Shown: positions 23,318-30,038 of the stretch, one piece after another
Layout: the number at the start of each line of letters is the position of its first letter
Numbering within the stretch: position 1 is the stretch's first letter
Assembly: GCA_017420505.1 (NCBI GenBank)
Contig: JAFOIY010000085.1
Span: 1-34,785, forward strand
Length of the DNA stretch: 34,785 nucleotides
Reading direction: 5' to 3'
Source: Solobacterium sp.
Lineage (GTDB): Bacteria > Bacillota_I > Bacilli_A > Erysipelotrichales > Erysipelotrichaceae
Position numbers and translations under genes: made by a program
The notes under the pieces: model-generated
The model's input: only the letters and a program-made list of their open reading frames with translations
The model's database searches: none
What the model was told of the DNA's origin: nothing

Positions 23318-24016
23318 ATGCGCAGCGAAGACAGAGAAGTCAGAATCCTGCATCTGCTGAAGGAAGCGCCGCAAGCCGGAGGAACAGCCGTCGTCATCGA
23401 TGTGTTCCGCGCCTTTACGGTAGAAGGTTTTGTTCTGGCAGGGAATGCCGCAAAGCTCATCCCGGTAGCGGAAGAAGAGAAAGCACGTTCCTTTCCGGAT
23501 GCGGTCAGGATCGGTGAACGCAGAGGGTACAGACTGCCCGGCTTTGACTACGGGAACTCTCCGTCCGCTGTACAGCATGTGGACTTCAGCGGAAAGACAG
23601 TCGTCCATACAACCAGTGCCGGCACCCAGGGAATCGCTGCGTGCATTCCGTACGCGGATGAAGTGCTCGCAGCAGCGCTGACGAACGCCAGAGCAACCGC
23701 GGAGTATATCGTCCGCAGCGGTGCGAAGACGGTATCGCTGCTGGCAATGGGGCTGATGGGCGAGAGGGATACCGAAGAGGATCTTCTCTGTGCGCGGTAT
23801 ATCCGGGCACTGATCCTCGGTGAGGATACCGGAGAGATCCTGGCGGAAGTACCGTCCCTGAGATACACGGAGGGCAGGAAATTCTTTGATCCGCTGCAGC
23901 AGGACCGCTTTCCGCAGGCGGATTTCGGACTGTGCATTGACACAGACCGGTTTCCTTTTGCGATGAAGGTCATCCGTGACGGGGATGAATACAGAACGGT
24001 GAGGATAGATCTATGA
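23318..24016 (+). CDS. comB: 2-phosphosulfolactate phosphatase family protein (ComB-like)
   Basis: ComB removes phosphate from 2-phosphosulfolactate, a step known from coenzyme M synthesis in methanogens and from sulfolactate formation in some bacteria. The 232 residues carry the family motifs VVIDVFRAFT (25-34), YGNSPSAV (78-85), HTTSAGTQG (97-105) and ALTNARAT. The partner phosphosulfolactate synthase (ComA) is not in the window, so the true substrate here may differ. It heads a tightly overlapping operon with a HAD hydrolase, an HD hydrolase and butyrate kinase. The stop overlaps the next start as ATGA. Translation probably begins without a leader. The family is clear; the pathway is open. 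Confidence 0.87.
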   Translation: MRSEDREVRILHLLKEAPQAGGTAVVIDVFRAFTVEGFVLAGNAAKLIPVAEEEKARSFPDAVRIGERRGYRLPGFDYGNSPSAVQHVDFSGKTVVHTTSAGTQGIAACIPYADEVLAAALTNARATAEYIVRSGAKTVSLLAMGLMGERDTEEDLLCARYIRALILGEDTGEILAEVPSLRYTEGRKFFDPLQQDRFPQADFGLCIDTDRFPFAMKVIRDGDEYRTVRIDL

Positions 24017-24801
24017 CGAAGAAATACTTCTTTTTCGATATTGACGGAACATTGACGGATCTGCGGGATGGATCGGTACCGGAGTCTGCCGCAAAAGCAC
24101 TGGATCTGCTTCGCTCGGCTGGCCATTTTGTCTGTGCCGCAACCGGCAGGCAGAACTATAAAGCGCACGGCATCATGGACCGTCTGGATCTGGATTACGG
24201 TGTCGTATCCGGCGGCGGCGGTCTGGTGATCAAGGGAGAACTGGGCGATTATCTGCCGCTGGATCCGGAACGTGTCCGTCTGATCCTGGAGAAGTGCGAT
24301 GAATTCGGCATCGGCTATCTGCTGGCCCGTGATGACAGTGAAAAGGTCTACATGAAGGACTACCGGTTCATTGAACAGGCCGGAGAGCGCCAGGAGGCTA
24401 CGACGTATGTCTATGACCCGGAAATGGGCAACGAACCCGGTCCGGTGTTCAAGATCTATCTTCCGCTTGACGAAAGAACCATGCCGCTGATGTCACCGTA
24501 CTTCGGTGAACTCGGCTGCCTGCTGATGGCAGGCGGGTACTATGTCCTGGAGATCGACCGCAAGAAGGATGGGATCCTGCGCATGCTGGAGAAGGTGGGC
24601 GGAACCCCGGAAGACACCGTCGTATTCGGTGACGGAAAGAACGATCTGGACATGTTCACCGGTCCCTGGATGAGCATTGCGATGGGCAATGCCCCCGAAG
24701 AACTGAAGGAACGCGCGGACTACATTACGGATGAAAGCTACAATGACGGTATATGGAATGCCTGCGTGCATTTCGGGTGGATTGCGGATGAACAAGGATA
24801 A
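24013..24801 (+). CDS. Cof-type HAD-superfamily phosphatase
   Basis: This 262-residue cytosolic HAD hydrolase belongs to subfamily IIB (Cof-like), which usually dephosphorylates sugar phosphates, FMN or PLP-like small molecules. Motif I is FFDIDGTLTD with nucleophile Asp9 and acid/base Asp11. Motif II is AATGR (42-46). Motifs III and IV are Lys in DRKKDGI and VFGDGKNDLDMF near residue 200. The middle is the type IIB cap. It overlaps comB by 4 bases and the HD gene by 14, so the products are probably made in fixed proportion. The substrate is unknown. Confidence 0.9.
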   Translation: MTKKYFFFDIDGTLTDLRDGSVPESAAKALDLLRSAGHFVCAATGRQNYKAHGIMDRLDLDYGVVSGGGGLVIKGELGDYLPLDPERVRLILEKCDEFGIGYLLARDDSEKVYMKDYRFIEQAGERQEATTYVYDPEMGNEPGPVFKIYLPLDERTMPLMSPYFGELGCLLMAGGYYVLEIDRKKDGILRMLEKVGGTPEDTVVFGDGKNDLDMFTGPWMSIAMGNAPEELKERADYITDESYNDGIWNACVHFGWIADEQG

Positions 24802-25495
24802 GCTCAGACAGCTCTTCACGTTTCTGGCAACCGATGAGTCCATGGAAGCGTATGCCGGAACAGAGGAAGGAAAGCAGCTGATAATCAGCGCTGTACCGGA
24901 GGCAGAGACCATGTTCGGCTACGAGCAGAACAGTCCCTGGCATGAATACGAACTCTGGACCCATACCGCCAAGGTTTTGGACGGAATCGACAAGCGGCTG
25001 AACAAGGAACTCTATGAAAAACTGCGCATCGCAGCGTTTTTCCATGATATCGGCAAGCCCGATACAGCCATGCCCAAGAAAACAACGGACGGCTCCAAGC
25101 ACTATTCCTTTCCCGGACACGCGGACCAGTCCGCTTTGATCGCCGAGCCGTACCTGAGAGAGATGCTGCAGGATCCCGCGGATGTGGAAGAAATCATGTT
25201 CTATATTGCGGCCCATGACCTGTTCCTGAACCTGCGTGACGATGAGAAGGAAGCCAAGCGCCTGCAGATCAACGCTGTGAATATAAAGCGTCTGATGAAG
25301 CGTATGAAGGAACTGTATCCTGAAATGCCGTGCCGTCCGCTGGATTTCTTCCGGATGATGTATCTCAGCCAGTCGGACGCAGCTGCCCACAAGAGAATTG
25401 TCTATGAACCGGACGGTACGGTGAAGGATACCCGCAGGGATATGATCCACCGCACCCGGATGATCCGCACAATCATCAAGGAGGAACTGATGTGA
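24788..25495 (+). CDS. HD-domain phosphohydrolase
   Basis: This 235-residue metal-dependent HD hydrolase is related to the HD domain of tRNA nucleotidyltransferases and to small nucleotide phosphohydrolases. The metal ligands are His59 in LWTHTAK, His86-Asp87 in AAFFHDIGKPDTA, His111 in FPGHADQS and a later AAHD. The start at ATG 24788 fits best. It overlaps the HAD gene by only 14 bases, whereas the longer frame from 24731 would overlap by 71. The stop overlaps the GTG of buk. No nucleotidyltransferase domain is present. The substrate (nucleotide, cyclic phosphate or RNA end) cannot be told. Confidence 0.85.
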   Translation: MNKDKLRQLFTFLATDESMEAYAGTEEGKQLIISAVPEAETMFGYEQNSPWHEYELWTHTAKVLDGIDKRLNKELYEKLRIAAFFHDIGKPDTAMPKKTTDGSKHYSFPGHADQSALIAEPYLREMLQDPADVEEIMFYIAAHDLFLNLRDDEKEAKRLQINAVNIKRLMKRMKELYPEMPCRPLDFFRMMYLSQSDAAAHKRIVYEPDGTVKDTRRDMIHRTRMIRTIIKEELM

Positions 25496-26598
25496 AGCTC
25501 CTGATCATCAATCCCGGCTCTACTTCAACCAAGATCAGCCTCTACGACGAAGACACCGTACTGCTGGAAAAAAGCATTTTCCATGATGCGCCGGAACTGC
25601 TGGTCTATCCAACGGTCAACGATCAGATTCCCTTTAGGATGTCTGTGATGGAACAGGCTCTGGCAGAGGACGGCTTTTCCTTCCAGGATGTTGATGTGTT
25701 TGTCGGAAGGGGAGGCAGTGCCGTCCCCTGCAGCTCCGGCGTCATGCCCATCAATGAAAAGCTGTACGCTGACACAAGGGACGCCGTCGGCGGCAGTGAG
25801 CATCCGGCCAAGCTCGGTGTGATGATGGCGTATGAGCTGGGAAAGCAGTACGGGAAGCCGGCATATACGCTGAATCCGACCAACGTGGACGAACTGATCG
25901 AAGAAGCCAGGCTGACAGGCATCGCGGGTCTCTACCGCAATGCACAGTCCCATGTACTCAACCAGAAAGCTGTGGCCTCCTATCATGCGGAACGCATGGG
26001 CAGGAAGTATGAAGACTGCGATTTCATCGTCTGCCACATCGACGGCGGCATTACGGTCAATGCACACCGCAGGGGAAGAATGATCGACGGCAATGTTGGC
26101 TCCGGCGGAGACGGTGCGTATACCCCGACAAGGATCGGCAGTGTACCGGTGCTGAAACTGCTGGATTATATTGACGAACACGGTACGGAGGAAGTCCGGC
26201 TGATGTGCTCACGTGCGGGTGGATTTGTATCCCATTTCGGCACGAGCAACGCTGCCGTCATTCATCAAAGGATGGAAGAGGGCGATGCTAGGGCAGCCAT
26301 CGTATGGAAGTCCATGGTGTACCAGATCATCAAGCAGATCGGTGCCATGGCCGCTGTCCTGCAGGGTAGGGCGGAAGCCATCCTGCTGACAGGCGGACTG
26401 GTGATCTATGATGATCTCGTACAGCAGATCAAGGACAGCTGCGGATGGATCGCTCCGGTCTTTGTCTACCCAGGTGAAAGAGAGCAGGAAGCGCTGGCAA
26501 AGGAAACGCTGAAAGTGCTCCGCCATGAGACAGAAGCCCGGGAATACACCGGTATCCCGGCATGGCAGGGCTTCCCGTTCGATCATGAGAAAACATGA
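25492..26598 (+). CDS. buk: Butyrate kinase (acetokinase family)
   Basis: Buk interconverts butyryl phosphate and ADP with butyrate and ATP. The 368 residues show the ASKHA-fold phosphate loop INPGSTSTK (6-14), VFVGRGG near residues 69-75, AHPxxLG-like EHPAKLGVMMA, HIDGGITVNAHRRGRMIDG, and LTGGLVIYDDLV at the C-terminal ATP site. The start is GTG at 25492, overlapping the HD stop (GTGA), with AAGGAGG at proper distance. No phosphotransbutyrylase gene is nearby, so the enzyme could work on branched or other short-chain acyl phosphates. It ends the comB operon; rplS has its own promoter next. Confidence 0.94.
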   Translation: MKLLIINPGSTSTKISLYDEDTVLLEKSIFHDAPELLVYPTVNDQIPFRMSVMEQALAEDGFSFQDVDVFVGRGGSAVPCSSGVMPINEKLYADTRDAVGGSEHPAKLGVMMAYELGKQYGKPAYTLNPTNVDELIEEARLTGIAGLYRNAQSHVLNQKAVASYHAERMGRKYEDCDFIVCHIDGGITVNAHRRGRMIDGNVGSGGDGAYTPTRIGSVPVLKLLDYIDEHGTEEVRLMCSRAGGFVSHFGTSNAAVIHQRMEEGDARAAIVWKSMVYQIIKQIGAMAAVLQGRAEAILLTGGLVIYDDLVQQIKDSCGWIAPVFVYPGEREQEALAKETLKVLRHETEAREYTGIPAWQGFPFDHEKT

Positions 26599-26627
26599 TT
26601 GCACAGTTGAATGCTTTATGTTAAAAT
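26599..26627 (+). promoter_or_regulatory. rplS promoter
   Basis: TTGCAC (26599-26604), a 17-base spacer, and TGT plus TAAAAT (26622-26627) form a good promoter with an extended -10 box, starting right after the buk stop codon. Confidence 0.75.
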
Positions 26628-26713
26628 CTTTCATGCGTGAAAGCGCGTCACTGTTCCGCTGGCCGGTTCGGGACCATGAGCAGATGATTGACTGGTAAAA
26701 GGAGAAAACACAC
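26628..26713 (+). ncRNA. Candidate structured rplS leader
   Basis: The rplS leader is about 80 bases. It has a hairpin right at its 5' end (CTTTCA at 26628-26633, loop TGCG, TGAAAG at 26638-26643), a GC-rich stretch with GGT/ACC pairing near 26663-26673, and AAAAGGAG before the start. Autoregulatory L19 leaders are known in Bacillota. Whether this one fits that model needs a covariance search. Confidence 0.35.
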
Positions 26714-27061
26714 ATGAAGCTCGATCTGGTAAACAAGATCACGCAGGAACAGCTGCGCAAGGACATTCCTGACTTCAAGCCGGGTGATACACTCAAGGTG
26801 TATGTACGCATCCGTGAAGGTGAGAAGTCACGTATTCAGATGTATGAAGGCGTTGTCATCGCAATGAACAACGGCGGAATCGGTGAGTCGTTCACCGTAC
26901 GTAAGATCTCCAACGGTATCGGCGTTGAGAGAACGTTCCCGAAGAACTCTCCGATCATCGACCGTATCGAGGTCACCCGCAGAGGTAAGGTCCGCAGGGC
27001 AAAGCTGCACTATCTGAGAGGACTCTCCGCGAAGAACGCACGTATCAAGGAAGACCGCTAG
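26714..27061 (+). CDS. rplS: 50S ribosomal protein L19
   Basis: L19 sits at the interface of the ribosomal subunits and contacts 23S rRNA near bridge B8. The 115 residues match the family exactly in length and motifs: [20 protein letters not shown] (about 18-37), [34 protein letters not shown], and the basic C-terminal [16 protein letters not shown]. It ends in tandem TAG stops and a terminator. It is separated from trmD by 4.7 kb in this genome. Confidence 0.98.
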   Translation: MKLDLVNKITQEQLRKDIPDFKPGDTLKVYVRIREGEKSRIQMYEGVVIAMNNGGIGESFTVRKISNGIGVERTFPKNSPIIDRIEVTRRGKVRRAKLHYLRGLSAKNARIKEDR

Positions 27062-27069
27062 TAGCTTCG

Positions 27070-27097
27070 GAAGACCGGCTGTGCCGGTTTTCTTTTT
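27070..27097 (+). terminator. Intrinsic terminator after rplS
   Basis: ACCGGC (27074-27079), loop TGT, and GCCGGT (27083-27088) are extended by GAAG/TTTC pairs and followed by T residues to 27097. The lepB promoter begins only 12 bases later. Confidence 0.88.
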
Positions 27098-27108
27098 ACC
27101 GTGGATGA

Positions 27109-27117
27109 TGGTAAGAT
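27109..27117 (+). promoter_or_regulatory. lepB promoter, probable leaderless transcript
   Basis: TGG followed by TAAGAT (27112-27117) is an extended -10 box 7 bases before the lepB ATG at 27125. No Shine-Dalgarno sequence is present. Confidence 0.6.
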
Positions 27118-27124
27118 GGGACGT

Positions 27125-27676
27125 ATGGACAGGAAGAAAGAGAAGACACTTCGGAGTGAGATCGTAGATACCCTGGTTACCTTCGGCAGTACATTTCTGG
27201 TGGTCTGGCTCATCGTGACCTATCTGTTTACACCGGTCAGGGTGCTCGGACAGTCCATGTATCCCGGCCTGAAGGACGGTGATTTCGGCTTTACGAACAC
27301 CATCGCGAGAAACACGGCCGGTGTACAGCGCGGGGATATCGTGATTATCTATCTGGATGATCAGAATACCTATCTGATCAAGCGTCTGATCGGACTGCCC
27401 GGCGATACGGTAGAAATGGAGGACTGTGTCCTGTACGTGAACGGAGAAGCCGTTGCGGAAGATTACCTGGATCCTGAATACACTGCTCAGTTCGGAGACG
27501 CTTTCTTCGGTGATATAGAGGAAGTACAGCTGGGCGAGAACGAATACTATGTCCTGGGAGACAACCGGATCAACAGCCGGGATTCCCGCTACTACGGTCC
27601 CTTCAGCGGGGAACAGATCCGGGCAAAGTCCGTGTTTATCGTGTTTCCGCCCGCTGATTTCGGACTGAAGAAGTGA
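27125..27676 (+). CDS. lepB: Signal peptidase I
   Basis: Signal peptidase I cleaves signal peptides of exported proteins on the outer face of the membrane. The 183-residue protein has one N-terminal transmembrane helix (about 15-35), then the catalytic Ser44 in VLGQSMYPGL and the general base Lys86 in YLIKRLIGLPGDTV. The C-terminal box GDNRINSRDSRYYGPF completes the conserved set. ATG 27125 is chosen over the GTG at 27101 because the -10 box lies between them. The position between rplS and rbgA is common in Bacillota. Confidence 0.96.
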   Translation: MDRKKEKTLRSEIVDTLVTFGSTFLVVWLIVTYLFTPVRVLGQSMYPGLKDGDFGFTNTIARNTAGVQRGDIVIIYLDDQNTYLIKRLIGLPGDTVEMEDCVLYVNGEAVAEDYLDPEYTAQFGDAFFGDIEEVQLGENEYYVLGDNRINSRDSRYYGPFSGEQIRAKSVFIVFPPADFGLKK

Positions 27677-27686
27677 GGGACGGCAG

Positions 27687-27698
27687 GCAGTATACTGC
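27687..27698 (+). promoter_or_regulatory. Perfect palindrome centred on a possible rbgA -10 box
   Basis: GCAGTATACTGC is a perfect 12-base palindrome whose centre, TATACT (27691-27696), could be the -10 box for rbgA at 27726. No -35 or TGn extension is seen, so promoter function is uncertain. Confidence 0.4.
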
Positions 27699-27725
27699 AA
27701 TGGAAAAGGAACGGAAGGACTGAAT

Positions 27726-28610
27726 ATGGCAGAGAACATGAAGAACATCAACTGGTATCCCGGTCATATGGAGAAGGCCAGAAGGCAGATGCAGGAAAAC
27801 CTGAAGGTCATGGATCTGATCATTGAGGTCAGGGATGCCCGGATTCCGCTGGCCAGTGAGAATCCTTTTCTTGCGGAGATGGCTGCCGGAAAACCGCGCA
27901 TCATCATCCTGTCGAAGACCGATCTTGCCGATCCTGAGCAGACCGCACGATGGGAAGAAGCTCTGCGTACGGAACAGCGCGAAGTGCTCTCTCTGGATCT
28001 TAGGCAAGGGAAGGATGTTCGGAAGAAGATCATTGCGGCTTCCAGGCAGCTGACTGCCGCCAAATACGAAAAGATGAAGGCCAGGGGCATACGCAATCCC
28101 CGGGCCATGCGGGCAATGGCCTGCGGAATACCCAACTCAGGAAAGAGTACACTGATCAACCGTGTATTCGGCAGGGCATCCCTGAAAACCGAAGATCATC
28201 CGGGTGTTACCCGGTCACTGAGCTGGATCCACGCAGATCCTGCACTGGACATCCTGGATACACCGGGCGTCCTCTGGCCACGCTTTGATGATCAGCACGC
28301 AGCTGCTCTTCTGGGCATCACCGGGGCGATCAATGACCAGCTGCTCGATTTCAAGGATCTTTCCTGCGTACTGATCACAACAATGCAGAAGTACTATCCC
28401 GGTCTGCTGGAAAAAGCCTACGAGTATCAGGATCTTGAGGATCCCTACGACGTACTCAGGGCAGCTGCCGCCTGCCGCCGCATTCTGAAGGAAAACAACG
28501 AAGCCGACCTTGACAGAACAGCCAGTGCAATGATCCATGAATTCCGCCGGGGAAAGCTGGGAAGGATAACCCTTGAACATGAAGAAGACGTTGAAGATCT
28601 GTCCGAATGA
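27726..28610 (+). CDS. rbgA: Ribosome biogenesis GTPase RbgA (YlqF)
   Basis: RbgA is a circularly permuted GTPase required for late assembly of the 50S subunit. The 294 residues show the N-terminal INWYPGHMEKARRQ signature, then the permuted order of G motifs: G4 SKTD (63-66), G1 GIPNSGKST (134-142), the HPGVTRS switch (about 158-164) and G3 DTPG (178-181). A C-terminal helical RNA-binding domain follows. The neighbouring lepB and rnhB are the usual partners. A GGAACGGAAGGA tract lies upstream of the ATG. Confidence 0.96.
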   Translation: MAENMKNINWYPGHMEKARRQMQENLKVMDLIIEVRDARIPLASENPFLAEMAAGKPRIIILSKTDLADPEQTARWEEALRTEQREVLSLDLRQGKDVRKKIIAASRQLTAAKYEKMKARGIRNPRAMRAMACGIPNSGKSTLINRVFGRASLKTEDHPGVTRSLSWIHADPALDILDTPGVLWPRFDDQHAAALLGITGAINDQLLDFKDLSCVLITTMQKYYPGLLEKAYEYQDLEDPYDVLRAAAACRRILKENNEADLDRTASAMIHEFRRGKLGRITLEHEEDVEDLSE

Positions 28611-29202
28611 CTATGAACACCAATACTGGGCACAGGGCAGGCTTCTCACCGGCATCGATGAAGCCGGGAGAGGGCCTCTGGCCGGACCGCTCGTCTGTGC
28701 CGGTGTCGTGTTTCCCGCAGGGTATGAGAATCCGGAGATCTATGACTCCAAGTCCATCAGCGAGAAAAAAAGGAACGAACTCTATGAGGTCATCATGGAG
28801 GACGCTCTGGAGTTCATGATCCTGATTGTACCGGAACGGGTGATTGATGAACTGAATATCTACAGGGCTGATCAGCAGGCTTTTCTGCAGATCGCGGAAG
28901 CCCTGAGAGCCGATGTGGTGCTTACCGATGCTATGCCGCTGGAGACGGACAAGGAAGTCATACCGCTGGTCAAAGGGGACCGCAGGAGCATCTCCATTGC
29001 GGCCGGCTCCATCCTGGCCAAAGTCACGCGGGACCGCATCATGGCCTATTATGATACGCTGTATCCCCAGTACGGCTTCCTGCGCAACAAAGGCTACCCG
29101 ACCAGGGAACATCTGGAAGCCATTGAGAAGTACGGCATTACAGAGATTCACCGCCGAAGCTACGGTCCTGTACAGGCCCAGCAGATGAAACTGGATCTAT
29201 AA
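28579..29202 (+). CDS. rnhB: Ribonuclease HII
   Basis: RNase HII cuts RNA in RNA-DNA hybrids and removes misincorporated ribonucleotides. The protein has 207 residues from ATG 28579, or two more from the TTG at 28573, which is better spaced from AAGGA (28562-28566). The start is therefore ambiguous. The catalytic DEAGRGPLAGP motif begins at Asp27-Glu28. Further acidic residues lie in VLTDAM, and the family segments YDSKSISEKKR, KVTRDRIM and GFLRNKGYPTREH are present. The gene overlaps rbgA by more than 30 bases. A terminator follows directly after the stop. Confidence 0.95.
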   Translation: MKKTLKICPNDYEHQYWAQGRLLTGIDEAGRGPLAGPLVCAGVVFPAGYENPEIYDSKSISEKKRNELYEVIMEDALEFMILIVPERVIDELNIYRADQQAFLQIAEALRADVVLTDAMPLETDKEVIPLVKGDRRSISIAAGSILAKVTRDRIMAYYDTLYPQYGFLRNKGYPTREHLEAIEKYGITEIHRRSYGPVQAQQMKLDL

Positions 29203-29203
29203 G

Positions 29204-29233
29204 TCTTTTTCCGGACGGAAAAGGGCTTTTTTT
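29204..29233 (+). terminator. Intrinsic terminator after rnhB
   Basis: TTTTCCG (29207-29213), loop GA, and CGGAAAA (29216-29222), extended by wobble pairs, are followed by a seven-base T run. The dprA start is only 16 bases downstream. Confidence 0.85.
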
Positions 29234-29236
29234 GCG

Positions 29237-29248
29237 TATATCTATAGT
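29237..29248 (+). promoter_or_regulatory. Candidate -10 box directly before dprA
   Basis: TATATC (29237-29242) lies 6 bases before the dprA ATG at 29249, and TATAGT (29243-29248) abuts it. No Shine-Dalgarno sequence is seen. A leaderless start is likely, but which hexamer is used is not clear. Confidence 0.45.
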
Positions 29249-30013
29249 ATGAACGCAAGAGAGAAACTGGCTGCCTGGTCCTGGATGAGCGCGGGAAACT
29301 GGTACCGTACCGCTGAATGCATGAAAAAGAACCTCCACCCTGACATTCATGTGAGGGTGCCTTATCTCACTCTCCTGGATGATGCGTACCCCGCAAGGCT
29401 CAGGGAGCTCCGCTGGCCGCCCTGGGTGCTGTACTACCGGGGTGATCCGGCATTGCTGCAAAGGCATGCTGTGTCCATCATCGGCTCCCGCAATGCCTCA
29501 CAGTACGGTATGGCTATGGTACAGCATATCGTCGGGACCATCGGCAGGGATACGGTGTATGTATCGGGACTGGCCAAGGGGATTGACAGCGAAGTGCACC
29601 GCAGCGCCATCGGCTCCGGTGCATATACCATAGGAGTCATCGGCAGCGGTCTGGATACCGTCTATCCACAGTCCAGCGCGGATCTGTACCGGGTTATGGG
29701 AAACGATCACCTGATCCTAAGCGAGTATCCCCCGTACGTTGGTGTGCGGAAGCAGCACTTTCCCTGGCGCAACCGGATCATTGCAGCGCTCGGGGATCAG
29801 CTGATCGTTGTACAGGCCGCTCTGAAGAGCGGGACGATGCATACCGTGAATGAAGCGATTGCGCTCTCCAGGGACATCTACTGTGTTCCGTATCCGTTCG
29901 GTTCCGTAGAAGGAAAGGGCTGCAGCCTGCTGATCTCACAGGGTGCGCAGATCCTGTATGACGACGAACAATTGATTTTACTTGCCAATTCTGCAGCACA
30001 TACGCTATCCTAA
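29249..30013 (+). CDS. dprA: DNA-processing protein DprA
   Basis: DprA binds incoming single-stranded DNA and loads RecA during transformation. The 254-residue protein contains the Rossmann-like core: PPWVLYYRGD (57-66), SIIGSRNASQYG (76-87), YVSGLAKGIDSEVHR (104-118), the WRNRIIAAL segment and the KSGTMHTVNEA motif. It is shorter than typical DprA (about 290-370); the N-terminal helical region is reduced and a C-terminal winged-helix domain is absent. The order rnhB-dprA-topA is normal for Bacillota. Confidence 0.93.
   Translation: MNAREKLAAWSWMSAGNWYRTAECMKKNLHPDIHVRVPYLTLLDDAYPARLRELRWPPWVLYYRGDPALLQRHAVSIIGSRNASQYGMAMVQHIVGTIGRDTVYVSGLAKGIDSEVHRSAIGSGAYTIGVIGSGLDTVYPQSSADLYRVMGNDHLILSEYPPYVGVRKQHFPWRNRIIAALGDQLIVVQAALKSGTMHTVNEAIALSRDIYCVPYPFGSVEGKGCSLLISQGAQILYDDEQLILLANSAAHTLS
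29982..30011 (+). promoter_or_regulatory. Possible topA promoter inside the dprA 3' end
   Basis: TTGCCA (29982-29987) and TATCCT (30006-30011) are separated by 18 bases. The match is modest. The topA ATG at 30039 has AAGAGGTG upstream. Confidence 0.35.
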
Positions 30014-30038
30014 AAAACAGTTTCATAAGAGGTGCACC

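Noticed and set aside
24731-24787. Longer N-terminus for the HD-domain protein
   Set aside because: It would overlap the HAD gene by 71 bases. The ATG at 24788 gives the overlap size typical of this operon.
27700-27723. Seven-codon mini-ORF right after the TATACT before rbgA
   Set aside because: The ATG is only 3 bases after the -10 box, so it would probably lie upstream of the transcription start and not be translated.
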